A stretch of 64,000 nt of DNA from Athripsodes cinereus (GCA_947579605.1 OX388317.1:20293384-20357383); one strand, 5' to 3'; counted from the first letter of the stretch, positions 1 through 11,035 are shown. Program-made: numbers and translations. Notes: a model not told the origin generated them from the letters alone.

Positions 1-129
1 CCACGGTGACTTTTTATTGGACGCGAGCCGGCTTTCAAGAGCTTCCGCTCTCATCATCTTTTCGCCAGCCTGATGATGAGAGCGGAAGCTCTTGAAAGCC
101 GGCTCGCGTCCAATAAAAAGTCACCGTGG
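1..129. repeat. Perfect foldback (58-bp arms, 13-nt loop)
   Basis: Bases 1-58 and 72-129 are exact reverse complements around a 13-nt loop, and the arm may continue beyond the window edge. The right arm plus two loop bases forms a hammerhead-like core (70-105). A diverged single-arm relative lies at 21021-21085, and similarity between the two continues past the palindrome (TAAATAAGTGTTT). The unit therefore exists without its inverted partner. Inference: two inverted copies of a short retroelement terminal segment, possibly Penelope-like. An assembly foldback at the contig edge is the main alternative. Confidence 0.85.
70..105 (+). ncRNA. Hammerhead-ribozyme-like motif, family 1
   Basis: Seen in order: CTGATGA (70-76), one extra T, a 6-bp stem GAGAGC/GCTCTT closed by tetraloop GGAA (78-93), GAA (94-96), self-complementary AGCCGGCT (97-104), then C (105). 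This matches hammerhead order: CUGANGA, stem II, GAA, stem III starting A and ending U, then H at the cleavage position. The extra T before stem II departs from the canonical fold. A very short stem III is known for Penelope-type hammerheads, which act as dimers. The minus-strand mirror lacks the first two core bases because they fall in the loop. Function is inferred only. Confidence 0.4.
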
Positions 130-171
130 ATATACTACAAATAAGTGTTTTAGCATAATTTTTTGTTCATG

Positions 172-232
172 CCATCACAGCATTGCTCAAAAATGGGATT
201 TCCTGCGGACTTACTGCATATAATAAACATAT
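172..232 (-). repeat. SINE-A fragment, diverged
   Basis: Retains the 3'-end words of SINE-A in reverse: CCATCACAGCAT, a degraded copy of the CCCACAAGTGGGGTAG segment, and TGCATATAATAAACAT. It is the 3' part only and is heavily mutated. Confidence 0.4.
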
Positions 233-433
233 CATATATAAACACCTCTATTAAGCAAGTAAAATGAAAACTTATACACTCTTTTCAAACTCTTAATTTT
301 TTGGCTCTTCTAAATAACATGAAAAAATACCTTATTTTTTGCCTTTTACATGTAAAAATTGAGCATAAGAAATAATACAACAATACGATAACGAAGATAT
401 TATAATAATGCAATACTAAAACATAATAATATA

Positions 434-704
434 CTACAACTACTACAATACCATCACGGCATATTCCACAAGTGGGGTAGCCAGCAGACTAGCTACATAT
501 AATAAACATGCAAGCTGTACTCTCCGTACCAATACAAAATCAAGAGATTAAGGTGAGTGGTAAACCTTATCACTGAATTGAAGATGAAAAATGTCTAAAT
601 TTTTTCGAAAATTGCCTGTTACAAGACACTTGAAAACTTACAGAGAAGAGTAGGAGACCAATTCTTTACCGGGTGCTTCACGGGATTTATAATATAATAA
701 CGGG
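434..704 (-). mobile_element. SINE-A, near full length, with 13-bp target duplication
   Basis: Full SINE-A read on the minus strand: head with GCACCCGGTAAAGAATTGG, body with TTTTTTCGAAAATT, and a 3' end CCGTGATGG followed by a TAG-type tail (434-450 on the plus strand). The 13-bp direct repeat ACATAATAATATA occurs at 421-433 and 705-717, consistent with a target-site duplication from target-primed reverse transcription. The repeat is low-complexity, so chance is possible. Several substitutions relative to the copies at 38747 and 61016 make this an older insertion. Confidence 0.88.
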
Positions 705-1667
705 ACATAATAATATAATAATAAAGAACACAATAAAAAATTACCTAAAATTAAATTTCGTTAAATTATACAAACAACCGTCGCAGAAAAAATACGTAAA
801 TATACAGAACTAGCAGGAGAAATAAAAAATATTTGGCATTCTAGGTCCGTTTAATAATACCTTTAGTCATGTCAGCTACAGGGGTAACTCCGAAATCTTT
901 AATAAATAATTTACAAAAATTAGATTTACCGGTTAATTTGTACATAAAAATTCAAAAATCTATTACAATAAACACTTGTAATATTGTGAAAAAGTTTTTT
1001 AACACAGATATTTCAGGCACAATGCTGGTATTTTGAACCCGCGTTCTGAGCCTAATCCTTTGATATCCTGTATATCTGGATAGGTGAATTTTTCCCGGCA
1101 TTAGACTGTTAAGTTTTTGTGTGACCATGACTGATCATATGGAGACTTATCTGGTTGTATAATGCTGAGAAGTGTGAATGGCAATTCTGCCGCCGCGTAA
1201 AAAATATTTCGTTAAATTAAATATTTCGAGTCGGTTTGGTCACCCCACAAAATTCATCACAATTTCGCACGGTACAGTAGAGTGATAATAATAGCAACCT
1301 AAAATAGTCCGGAACCCCCGGGAACCCTTTTTTAAGTGCGCAGTGAGAGTGTCACAGGATACGACAGAATAATAACAATAATAATAGAGGTAATTAATCA
1401 TAATAATATAGCTCAGAGGTGTGATGGTGTATTTGACACTTTTAGGTTTTCTCATCCAAAACCTAAAAGCGTTGTTGAATATAAAGAATAATAATAATAA
1501 TTGTAATATAATAATATATTGTGTATGGAAACAAAGAAATGAGATATCCGCACTACTTTGTTTTTTTTTTATTCCAGCCGGATTATGAAATGAAAAGTAT
1601 GATAATATTTTTAAAGGGTAGAACAATTTGTCACTTGCATTTTTTTTCAGTGAAGTTAGTTTTTAAA
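705..1667. other. Unassigned AT-rich stretch
   Basis: No gene or repeat boundary recognised. A small hairpin (11-bp arms) sits at 1439-1469. The 128-codon minus-strand frame at 1240-1626 is low-complexity (runs of L, Y, F, I) and crosses ATT/ATA-rich DNA, so I do not call it a gene. Confidence 0.6.
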
Positions 1668-1830
1668 CTGGCTTAGTTGGGAGATATCACAATCTAGCAA
1701 TAAACTCGCCCTCTCTGCGTTGAATTGTACCTATACATAGCTAATAATTTTATGATATTTTGTAATGATTGATTACATAATACAGCATCTAGTACATAGT
1801 AATATATGCATTATTTCACTTGATTTTTTT
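1668..1830 (+). repeat. LINE 3'-tail repeat (tail family 1)
   Basis: Contains the recurrent block GTTGGGAGATATCACAATCT then AATAAACTCGCCCTCT, followed by ATTG and an AT-rich run. Related copies carry TGCGATAAACTCGCC at 4735, 13545, 23048, 24733, 33245, 48312, 49605 and 51905. A recurring core with an A-rich end on the same side suggests the 3' UTR of a non-LTR element; the parent ORF is absent. Confidence 0.55.
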
Positions 1831-2614
1831 GTTTTTACTTAATTTTTTGTAAAGACTGATGCAGCCATTTGTTAGTAAAATAAATAAATAATTTTTATAT
1901 ACCTAAGGCATATTTTAAATTATCATTGTTTCGTTTTTTTTATTAGTATATTAATTCTCTTCTCTAGTTGTGCACTGTTTCTAAACTTTTTATGTTGCAA
2001 ATTTATTTTGTCCAATTTTGACGTATTCTTTTACTTTCTGTGTATTTTCCGTTTTAAGTGGATTGCAATAATGAACCTTTTTTATAGTTTATTTTATTTA
2101 ACTTTTTATTTAAAATCAGGTAGGCAATTATTTCGAATCTGACCTAGAACTGAAATTTTGTCACCAATTTCTATTCGACGTATTCGTAAAACTTGGTATC
2201 TTCTTCTTCTTCTTAGATATGGTAGTCCAAAATGTATAATACTTATTCGGAAGAGAATAACTCACAATTGCTCTAAAATAAAAAATAAGAAGATATTTCA
2301 TTCCTAGTGTTCTCAAAAGGAATGATAAAAGACATTAAAAGAAAAGAAAAGAGTGTTACAAAGGAATCTACTGTTTTAAGTAAATTTAAATAATAAATCA
2401 TATGTATATATAGTATACCTAATTAGGATCTAAAGTGGATCACATATTTTATGCTCCAAGAAAAAGAAACATAAATGGTATCAAGTAATTTCTCAACATG
2501 TTTTAATGAATATCGCATTATGTTCTCATTACAAGTCATTATGAACTTTTTTTATAATTTAGTATGTTCAATTAAAGATAAATTTATGAAATTTCGTTAT
2601 ATGAAATGAATACT
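1831..2614. other. Unassigned AT-rich stretch
   Basis: Nothing recognisable except a short CTT-repeat around 2199-2213. Confidence 0.55.
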
Positions 2615-2700
2615 GTCCTGTGAAGTCCCCGGTAAAGAATAGATCTCCCACTTGTTCCTGCACGTTTTTCGCGTGTCCTGTAAAAGGCATTTAATGTTCC
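2615..2700 (+). repeat. SINE-A 5' fragment
   Basis: Matches the SINE-A head: CCCGGTAAAGAAT, ATCTCCCACTTGTTCCTG, GTGTCCTGTAAAAGGCA. The element stops before the central CAGCGATGAGG block, so only the 5' third is present. Confidence 0.6.
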
Positions 2701-3039
2701 TAAAACCTCAAGTATAAGATAGCATTACAGTTACATGATCTGACTTATGCATGTTTAGAATTAATAGTAATCATATTACCTACCGATTGTACCGGCTTAT
2801 ATTTGCTATTGAATAATAATTTTGCTATTGAATATAAATATCTGTCACTTTGATATAAACTCAAAATTATCTGTCACCTAGATATAAAATCAACAACTTG
2901 TAGGTAGATACATAAAGATACAGTTGATCAAATCATCAAACAAGTACCTACCTAAGATTTTATATGAATTATTATTATTGGATAAGATTAATGTGTTGTC
3001 TATGTGCCAAAGCACCTCACCTCAACAATGGATGCTGAG

Positions 3040-3110
3040 TTTGATATACCTCCCAACTGCTGACCTACTCAATCTTCGCAACACAAGCATATTGCTTACC
3101 GTGATGTTTT
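3040..3110 (+). repeat. Possible SINE-B remnant
   Basis: CAACACAAGCATATTGCTTACCGTG resembles the SINE-B segment after its B box (CACGACACAAGC, AGCTTACTGTG), in the same order. It is weak and highly diverged. Confidence 0.3.
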
Positions 3111-3159
3111 TTTAAGTGTATTTTGGCCATTTACAAACTTAAATTCGTATTTTCAATAA

Positions 3160-3345
3160 GTGTTTGAAAAAATTAAGAAATTTTACATTCTACATTCAGC
3201 AATGAGGTTTGCCACCCATCCTGAATGTCTTGATTTTATGTTGACAAGGAGAGGACAGCTTGCATGTTTATTATATGCAGCTGGTCTGCTGGCTACCCTA
3301 CTTGTGGGATATGCCGTGATGGTATAGTAGTAGTAGTAGAAATAA
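3160..3345 (+). mobile_element. SINE-A, 5'-truncated, with TAG tail
   Basis: Begins in the TTCGAAAAAATAAGA region and continues through CAGCAATGAGGTTTGCCACC, the CCTGAATGTCTTGATTTTAT block, the CTGGCTACCC..TTGTGGGATATGCC block and CGTGATGGTATAG(TAG)n. 5' truncation with an intact 3' tail is expected for LINE-driven retroposition. Confidence 0.85.
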
Positions 3346-3854
3346 ATTATAAAATATGGGAGTTAAGTTTTAACAATACCTCATAAGAGTGAGCTAGTTT
3401 CGACATATTGTAATGTCTTTGTCAAACTAACTTATACCAAAGATAGCTCTTTTTATCTCAACAGTTCAACCATAGAGACGAATGTGCAGTTTAATGTTTC
3501 TAAGAACTCGTCGAGATTAATCTGTTAAAAGATAAAGTACCTATGAAAGATATTGGATTTCCCGAGACTACCGGGTAAAACTCTAGTTACATAATTTATT
3601 ATATTATCATTATTTGAGAAATAATATGGGGTAGAATTGCGCTATTTGACATTTAAAATAAATTATTATTTAAAAGACTATCCGCCGTAGGTACTGACAT
3701 ATAAATGCATATACTCGTATAGACTTGGCTTTACTAGACATGCCTAAACTTAGCCCTGACTAAATGAAAAACCCTCTTTTATTTAATTTTTCACAAATAT
3801 ACCTACTGCACTATTGTTATTTTTTTATAAAAGGCAGTAAATTATATACTATAC

Positions 3855-4365
3855 CCTCACGCCGTATCCCAGGTGGGGTAGGCAGAGAGAACGGAACGCC
3901 ATGTCGCTCTATCCTTAGATACTTCTTTCGCTTCCTCTACATTCATCCAGTATCTTATACATGCACGCCGATTCCTTTTACTTAACACGCGACCGTCCTT
4001 GAGAATTTGATCCACGTGGTTATGCCACGTAGTTCTTGGACGTCCGCGCTTTCTCACACCCTGTCTTTCAGATAAATACACCCTCTTCGTCAATCTTACA
4101 CCATCCATTCGCTCCACATGACCAAACCATCTCAATTTATTTACACGCATTCTATCAACAACACTCCTCTTGCATCCACTCATTCTTCTAATATCCTCAT
4201 TTCTTACTCTATCACGCAATGTTTTACCTACCATTCTTCTCAGTGATCGCATCTCCACTGCATTTATTTCACCCTCGTCCTTCTTCAGCCATGTCCAAGT
4301 TTCGCTTGCATACATCAGTGTCGGTTCGAGGATGGCGTTGTGCACCAGTATTTTAGCCATGTTCT
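3855..4365 (-). pseudogene. LINE-A reverse transcriptase C-terminus and 3' end
   Basis: The minus strand holds a 167-codon open frame (3857-4360) with motifs typical of the region C-terminal to a non-LTR reverse transcriptase catalytic domain: YASETWTW near residue 18, RNEDIRRMSG near 56, LRWFGHVERM near 76 and RKRGRPRTTW near 103, ending WRSVLSAYPTWDTA. The fingers/palm with the catalytic aspartates is absent, so this is a 5'-truncated copy (full RT-plus-endonuclease ORFs are around 900-1000 residues). The 3' end has the CCCCACCTGGGATACGGCGTG block and a TATAG tail shared with SINE-A. RTE-like is my best guess for the clade. The frame is intact over 500 bp, so the insertion is not very old. 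Confidence 0.85.
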
Positions 4366-4734
4366 ATTTGCTACAATTGATATTAGAATATATTATTATG
4401 CATTTAAATGTAAGTAATTAGTTAGTAGATTTTTGTTGTAGTTAAGTTTTTTGATGTTATATAACTGAAAAGTAAACAAATAAAAAAAGAGGGATGAAAA
4501 GGAAAAAATACAATCATGTTTTATGTTTATAATGAATAAATAAAAAAGTTTAACATAGGAAAATAAATCCGAAAACAAATAAGTAATAAGTGATATCTAC
4601 AATGCTCAAAATATAACTAGAATACCCACATAAGAAAATTCGAAAATTGAAATTCAATCATCGTACAATTTTTTTCCCCCTATTCATAGTACAACTTGCT
4701 ATCCTTGGTTTAATTAAAACAATACTCACATTTT

Positions 4735-4880
4735 TTTAAATATTTATTTAACGTCGATTAAAAATAATTCCATACTTTCAAATAAAATACAATCAATATG
4801 CAGAGAGCAAGTTTATCTCAATTAATAAATGTAAGCGATAATAATAAAATGTTTAACTCAAAGGAACTAAAAAATAACAA
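4735..4880 (-). repeat. LINE 3'-tail repeat (tail family 1)
   Basis: Reverse copy: a TATTTATTTA end, then AAATACAATCAATATGCAGAG and CAAGTTTATCTC, the complement of the GATAAACTCGCCCTCTG core. Diverged. Confidence 0.45.
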
Positions 4881-5884
4881 TAATAATAACTAGACAACTT
4901 TTTTAAATTGCGCCGTTTTGTGGAAAAACCACCGCAAGGGCCCATTCAAGAATCACAACACCTCCTGAACAATAGGGTTTTTAACCTCGCCTTGAACACC
5001 TCCACACTCTCCAGAGTCCGTTAATCATAAGGATTTTTTTCCACAGCAACAGATCAAAATAAAAACAACTGACAAAATAAACAAACACAATAATATGTAC
5101 ATATATATATATATATATACACACAGGCATAGAAAACAAAAATAATGAAAAACAAGTGATTGGAAAAAAAAACAACATAAAAGGGATGGGGGGTTGGGCA
5201 GGATTGATGGGTTTTAGGTTTCAGAGGCTTTGCAGTGTTTGTGGAAATCAATTTCTCTTGAACAGCTAAATGCAAAGACTTTTATAAGGAATAAAATTAT
5301 CCAGAAGCAAAAGTTGGAATAATAATAACTCCGTGATTGTGTTCAGTTCTGTTAGTAAGTATGTAGAGTCTAGAATAACTGAGTTAGCTATTGTACTTAT
5401 TTGTATACCTATATCTAGGAGTACCTACCTATCTAACTGCTTGGTGTGCACTGTAGTCTGTACGCCATACATCTTGAAGCTGCATGGAATAATAATAATA
5501 ATATTATGATATATCACTGGAGGAATCACGACTCAGTGGCATTCAGACGACGATTCTGAAAATGTGGAGCACTGAAACACAGGACTATTTAATTATCCTA
5601 TAGATCAACCTATACCATAGACACATTAATAAAGACTAGAAACTCGAATTGTGGGTCTTAAATAATTTCATTTCAATAAGTCCAATTCGTCTTAGTAGGT
5701 ACTAACTTAGGATACTTAAGAAATTCATAGTTTTTGTATTATAAGGGTTCTTTTATGATTTACTCATGTATATTTTACTTTTACGAAGACACTCATAATC
5801 TATCTTTTGCTTGGTCCCTGTGGGGGCTGCTCCTGGCTCGCTCGTTTGGGACCATTATTGGGAGCCATTGATAGGGTGTGATAG
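4881..5884. other. Unassigned stretch with TA microsatellite
   Basis: AT-rich with an (AT)n run of about 20 bp near 5099-5120 that ends in ACACAC. A slightly GC-richer piece at 5815-5880 precedes the SINE-C remnant. No gene recognised. Confidence 0.55.
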
Positions 5885-5995
5885 AACAATTTGAAAAAAG
5901 GCATTTTTCATTGTGTACTGGCCGAAAATCGAACCCGCAACCCCGTAGCTCAAAGGCAAAGTAAACCTCTGCACCAAACCGTTCTTCTTAAGATC
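5885..5995 (-). repeat. SINE-C remnant (tRNA-derived head)
   Basis: The reverse strand carries GGTTCGATTTTCGGCCA-type B-box sequence (plus strand AAAATCGAACCCGC) and the CTCAAAGGCAA..CCTCTGCACC segment corresponding to the A-box side, as in the better copy at 63000. It stops at a LINE tail at about 6008. Confidence 0.6.
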
Positions 5996-6007
5996 TACAT
6001 TGATCTG

Positions 6008-6150
6008 AATTTATTTATTTATTTACCAAAACATACGGCGTACGCCTTTTACAAAAATATCAAGCTCAAATAAAATATACATTTTGGATTTGCATATAAC
6101 TTTGTTGTTTCACAACATTTCACAATAATAAACCTAGTGCTAATATTTTA
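6008..6150 (-). repeat. LINE 3'-tail repeat (tail family 2)
   Basis: Starts with TTTATTTATTTA (a reversed AAAT tail), then CATACGGCGTACGCCTTTTAC. Related ends occur at 30368, 42455, 50165 and 61300. Interpreted as the 3' terminus of a LINE with an (AAAT)n tail, inserted beside SINE-C. Confidence 0.55.
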
Positions 6151-6826
6151 AATGTTTCACATTTTTTGAAATATTTTATATGAATATACGAAGCTCAATT
6201 CCACTCCGATCATCATTCTAAATTTACATGAAAAAAATTATTACTAATTTTAACCCTCATTCACTATTAAATTTACAGTTTCAGAATGCTTAAACGTACC
6301 CACTATACAACTTAATCTACTGTTAAGTATTCATTTATCTTAGCAAACTCTCTGTGTCTAATGAATGTTCTTACATAGCTTAGGTATATTATATTGTAAT
6401 ACTTCATATTAAATAATATATTGTATCACTTATTATATTATGTAACTACTTGTTATTATTTATCTTAAGTATCTATGTATTTTTAGTACAACATTTATGC
6501 GTAGTTTAAACTTTAAAGTATAGATATTACAGCAAGAATATATGAGGGTTGTCTGAAAGATGTTGTATTAGAACAAATCCGTCCTTGACTGCCTATTGTT
6601 TGTGCAATATATTTTTTTTATCATTGTACCTACTGCGACACTTCTGTGGTCCATGAAGATTTACTATTATCTTTTGGAATATTTAATATCGTATAATGAA
6701 CATTTATTACTTCATTTACTCTGTAATATTCCTCTTAAAATTATAGACGTAAATAAAGCTCTTTTTATAATATGCAAGCCTACTGGCTAAGAAGTCTCTA
6801 GGATCAGGCTAGCAATAATCTCAGGT
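6151..6826. other. Unassigned AT-rich stretch
   Basis: No repeat or gene signal that I can place. Confidence 0.5.
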
Positions 6827-6914
6827 ATTTTTTTTAAAAAAAGATATATCTGGGTTTTTGTTATAAACCCAAATACAACCTCATACACCTTTCACAGTAA
6901 GCTACTAAAAGCTT
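6827..6914 (-). repeat. SINE-B 3' fragment
   Basis: Starts with a T run followed by AAAAAGATATATCTGGG, then ATAAACCCAAATACAACC and CACCTTTCACAGTAAGCTAC. This is the 3' half of SINE-B on the minus strand, stopping before the tRNA-related head. Confidence 0.8.
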
Positions 6915-7273
6915 TATTTCAAATGAAACATTGCACTAAACTTTCCTGAAAGGGCTACGACAATTGTGAAAATGAAACTTACAAAGGCAGATGTCAAACT
7001 TGTATATTGTAAGGCTTAGTTTGGAGTGGCTAGAGATCCAGAAAGTGGCAATGTGCAGAGATCTCTGGTGGACGTAAGCTGATACAATATGTACGAATGT
7101 GTATAAGTACTTCTAATTTGAAACTCATGTTCACCGAATGACAACAATTAAGGGCAATCGCAAATTGTGTAATGCGTTGCGTTGATTAAGTTCTGAATTA
7201 TAAAAGATATCCATGTATATTGTATTGCGCACAGAAAATGTTTTATTTTTACAACGAATCGTAGCAATACTGC

Positions 7274-7749
7274 AAGTAAAAATTCATTATTAAATCAATT
7301 GTACCTTTATAATCGGATTCACGTATGACTTAATTTCATAATTAATCGTTTAGTTCAAACCATACGTTAATAAACGCACTCGTGTCATGTTTGTTACATG
7401 AATTAATATTTACACAATAGGTTATCTTACGTTGATATCTTTATTAATTCTTGACGTCCTTTATCTTATAAAACTTTTTGCAATCCAAAAAGTAAATTCA
7501 GACTATCGTAACATATTTATTTATATATATTTAATTGTATTGCAAAAAGTTTTATAAGATAAAGGACGTCAAGAATTAATAAAGATATCAACGTAAGATA
7601 ACCTATTGTGTAAATATTAATTCATGTAACAAACATGACACGAGTGCGTTTATTAACGTATGGTTTGAACTAAACGATTAATTATGAAATTAAGTCATAC
7701 GTGAATCCGATTATAAAGGTACAATTGATTTAATAATGAATTTTTACTT
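7274..7749. repeat. Perfect 211-bp inverted duplication, 54-nt spacer
   Basis: Bases 7274-7484 and 7539-7749 are exact reverse complements as far as I can read. A 17-bp direct repeat TTATATATATTTAATTG lies just before the right arm (7521-7537) and at its end (7749-7765). Removing the right arm plus one repeat copy restores an uninterrupted sequence. This suggests the right arm was inserted as an inverted copy of the neighbouring left segment at a staggered break. No ORF is present. A transcript would form a long perfect hairpin. Confidence 0.9.
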
Positions 7750-7765
7750 TATATATATTTAATTG

Positions 7766-8475
7766 AATCTCATTCTCTGAACTGATTACCACAAATAGAG
7801 TAAAAGAAAAACACAGTAGTGCGCTGTCTGTACGGATAATGGTACGATATATGTATGTACTCGGGTTGGCAATCAGACAAAGCGGGAAGGAGGAAACAGC
7901 CAATGGATTGACAGGCAATTTAAGTTGCCGGAAACTATCCTGGATTGTTCAATAGATAGATAACTGAAATTATCTGCCAGCAGATAAGTGAGAATCTTCC
8001 TAACATATTATTTTCAGTAGGTAAAAGTTTAGTTATGCTGCAATGCTTTCTGTCAATCTATACCTATCGTGATAAAATAATATTTAGTTTATGTATATTA
8101 GTAAGTTGAGATATGTGTTTATTCTATCTTGATCAAGATCAAATATAGGAATGACCTAAAAAGAGGACGCAAAGTTGGCAGATATTAATTTTTTGCAAGA
8201 GATCAACTTAATTCGTAATTAATTGTACTACGAATATTTTGGGTTCCTCCACAAAATAAGCAAAAATTGCATCCTTTGAGAGTGTATATACAAGGTAAAT
8301 ACCTACTCCAAAAATTTCTGCAGTTTCCAGGACCTCAATTGCAATTGCTGATCAAGTGGTTTGTATTCATTTATTGGGTTTATTTGAAATCCAGTTTCAC
8401 CTTCGAATTAGCTTAAAATAATCGTTTATTTCGCCTTTTGATTTGAATTTTTATTAAAAAAGTATTTGTTTTTCG
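7766..8475. other. Unassigned AT-rich stretch
   Basis: No gene or known repeat seen. The 62-codon minus-strand frame here has no recognisable motif. Confidence 0.5.
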
Positions 8476-8504
8476 CTGAAAATGGACGTAGTCCGTAAAG
8501 CTTT
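8476..8504 (+). ncRNA. Decayed hammerhead-like motif, family 2
   Basis: CTGAAAA, T, stem GGAC/GTCC with loop GTA, then GTA AAGCTT T. It is the same layout as 50944-50973, but two core bases are changed (CTGAAGA to CTGAAAA, GAA to GTA), so it should be inactive even if its relatives are not. It is followed by TTTAAATAAAAG. Confidence 0.3.
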
Positions 8505-9204
8505 TGAAACTTTAAATAAAAGATACAATGTTTTTTAATTTTAGTTATCAATATAAATATTTAATTATTACGAACTTTTACAGTGTTTGCTCTTCTAAAA
8601 TAAATAAAATACTCCGAAATTTCAAAATTTAATGGTTTTAGTTCATACTGAATTAGGTTATGGTCACTTCTTCCAACAAACCCAGAGTAATTCATCAGAT
8701 TTTCACAAACAAGATTATTATTATTACCACAAAGAATTAAATGAAAATATCATTATTATACCGACCGACCACTGCATGCGGTGATTTAGTAGCATAAGGT
8801 ACAACGGTGACTTAATTTGCACATACATTATTATTACGAAATTAATATTCAAGGAATGTCCCATGCGCCAGAGACACCCTTATAATGCAAATGCATTCCG
8901 TGGTATGAATGTTGCTAATAATTTACCTACTATACATTATATTGGAATGTATGTTCCTACGAGTATAGTAATTAATTATGTCTACTGTCTTATTCCGAAA
9001 GAATTATGCTGTGCATGTCTTAATTTCTCATGGAAAGAGACGGTGTTCTTAATATTCCTGTGTCCAGTGCATCCGAATGTTTTGAAAGCACACGAATGCA
9101 CTACTTATTGTAGGGTAGTTACAGATTGCTTGTGGATTATTTTTTTTATTTATTTATTTATTTATTACCTATAAATATCTACATATTACTTACTTTTCGT
9201 ATGG
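8505..9204. other. Unassigned stretch with TTTA run
   Basis: AT-rich. A (TTTA)n run at about 9139-9166 borders the LINE-F remnant. The 103-codon frame at 8863-9174 ends inside that run and shows no domain. Confidence 0.5.
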
Positions 9205-9480
9205 CCCGGTGTTGATAAATCTTAGCCCATGTGGGCTGCGTCGTGTCCTCTACAGTCTTGGCTCCAGTGCTAAGAGCCAGTTCATCGCCTCCGGTTCTGC
9301 TTTATGGATGTCCTGCAGATCCCCGCTGAATTTTTTGATGTTCTGTCCTCACTCTATTTTGCTGTACCCAAACCTTTCTCGGCAGATCAAAACCAGGTAC
9401 TTGAATTGTGGGGTCCACTACCAGGTGTTTATTTGTAGTGTCCCCTGTGATCCATCTTTCCTTCCATTGATTTTTAATGT
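9205..9480 (-). pseudogene. LINE-F remnant, RT/RNase H C-terminal region
   Basis: GC-richer than its surroundings. The minus strand reads HLVVDPTIQVPGFDLPRKVW, then VQQNRVRTEH before a frame break. The LPRKVWVxxNRxRT pattern resembles the conserved LNRIRTGHG stretch found after the RT domain of jockey/R1-type non-LTR elements. Downstream pieces resembling a TMNWLLALEPRL segment lie in another frame. Frameshifts and stops make it a dead fragment. The plus-strand 96-codon frame over the same bases is a shadow. Confidence 0.55.
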
Positions 9481-9487
9481 CAAGTTC

Positions 9488-9600
9488 CCCTTATATTAGG
9501 AGAAATTCTGAATGGGGCAATGCTTATGGTTTATTATTATATAGTAGTTAATTGTTTAAATTTTATTTATTCATTCATTTTAAGCACAAAACACATAAAC
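9488..9600 (+). repeat. Direct-repeat copy of foldback flank
   Basis: Matches 10934-11035 closely: CTTATATTAGG..GAAATTCTGAA, GGGGCAATGCTTATGG, then about 70 bp of identical AT-rich sequence ending AAGCACAAAACA. It adjoins LINE-F, so it may be the 3' end of that element. Confidence 0.75.
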
Positions 9601-9741
9601 AATATTATATGAATTTACATTACAATTATACAATAATAATCACATATTTACGCAAGATTTTTCAATCCAAAAATGACCGAAGTCTTGTGTATGGACAGAG
9701 AGTAGACAATCATGATTTATATTTTACACATACCTACTTAT

Positions 9742-9812
9742 TATAGATTCACATCTGAGTTTGGGACTAGCTCGGTCTGTGTGAATTGTCTATACATGTT
9801 ATGTTATGTTAT
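9742..9812 (+). repeat. SINE-C 3' fragment
   Basis: GAGTTTGGGACTAGCTCGGT, CTGTGTGAATTGTCTATAC and a short TGTTA-repeat tail match the 3' ends of the copies at 25440 and 63000. Confidence 0.75.
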
Positions 9813-9885
9813 ATCTACTTACTACGGGATACGATAAATAGTTTGCAGATTGTTTGTAGATTAAACTATTGAAAAATTATGATTA

Positions 9886-9950
9886 AACCACCTCTTTCCA
9901 TGACGTTCCTCTCTGATATCATCGTCAGAGAAACTTTAATGTTCTGTGCA
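9886..9950 (-). repeat. LINE-B fragment
   Basis: CACCTCTTTCCATGACGTTC then CTCTGATATCATCGTCAGAG parallels the LINE-B segment coding YDNDIRAQGMSWKEV (minus strand) seen at 18500 and 59920. About 60 bp. Confidence 0.55.
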
Positions 9951-10831
9951 AATGTGGATAAGTGCATGTGTGTGGTGTGGAATAAGTAACGTGTATGCTT
10001 AGATGAGTTTGTTTTCCAAACGGTTATGTACGAGATGTTTTCCCTGGCATAGATTTTGCCTATTTAGGCAGCATTAATTTTTGTTTGTGTATTGTATGTT
10101 TGAATAAATAAATCAGAATTGAAAAAATATATTTTAAAAGACATTATTCTAAGACATCAGGGATCTTGTAGATAAGAAATCAGTGCTATGTGTGTTAATT
10201 GACACTATTTTAAACATCATTTAAGGCAAAGTTTTTTGGAACGAAAAAGCAGTGCTACAGAAATAGAAATAAAGTTGAGGTGTTAAAAAAACGTAGAAAT
10301 AGACAATTATCCCCTACCCTAGAAAAATACTAGATACCTAAACCCATGATGAAAATTCTTTTAATGTAATTTACCTACACATTTATGACATACGTTTTTA
10401 CATTACATTATTTCTGTGAATTATATTTGCATTGGCGTCGGGTCATATTGCATTGCGTGGAATAAATAAACCTTAAGTACTGCAAATATCTAGTGTGAAA
10501 AAAAGGAATTCTTATAAAGCAATACAAGTTTACGACAAGGCTTAGCAATTTACTCGGTATCTAGTAATTGAGTTATTATTCTAGAAAACAGCTTTATTAT
10601 AAAAGTTTTTATAGTGAAAATGTGTTAGTTATTGCATGTTGCATGATTATAAGTGCAAGCTATGCAAGGCAAATAAAAGAAATGTAATTTAAGTAGGTAC
10701 TGACTTCGGCAATAAAATAAAACGATCGTATTACTAACGTACTTGTTTTGCTTTTAGGTAAAACATTCCATTTTCCTTTCTTCTGACCATGTTTGTTAGA
10801 AAAAATCTACGACATTTTATTACATAAATCG

Positions 10832-10967
10832 ATAAGCATTGCCCCATTCACAATTTCTCCTGGTATAAGGGATCAAGCTACAGTGAAGGATAAATAAAAT
10901 TAAATTTATCCTTCACTGTAGCTTGATCCCTTATATTAGGGGAAATTCTGAACGGGGCAATGCTTAT
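10832..10967. repeat. Imperfect foldback (64-bp arms, 8-nt loop)
   Basis: Bases 10832-10895 pair with 10904-10967 with about five mismatches. The mismatches argue against an assembly artefact and show the duplication is old. The right arm and its right flank recur as a direct copy at 9488-9600, so the left arm is the added inverted copy. Confidence 0.85.
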
Positions 10968-11035
10968 GGTTTATTATTATATAGTAGTTAATTGTTTAAA
11001 TTTTATTTATTCATTCATTTTAAGCACAAAACAGA

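Noticed and set aside
1240..1626. 128-codon minus-strand frame
   Set aside because: Low-complexity composition over AAT/ATA-rich DNA, no motif, no exon-like context.
8863..9174. 103-codon plus-strand frame
   Set aside because: Ends in a TTTA run and has no domain or similarity I recognise.
9209..9499. 96-codon plus-strand frame
   Set aside because: Shadow of the minus-strand LINE-F remnant.
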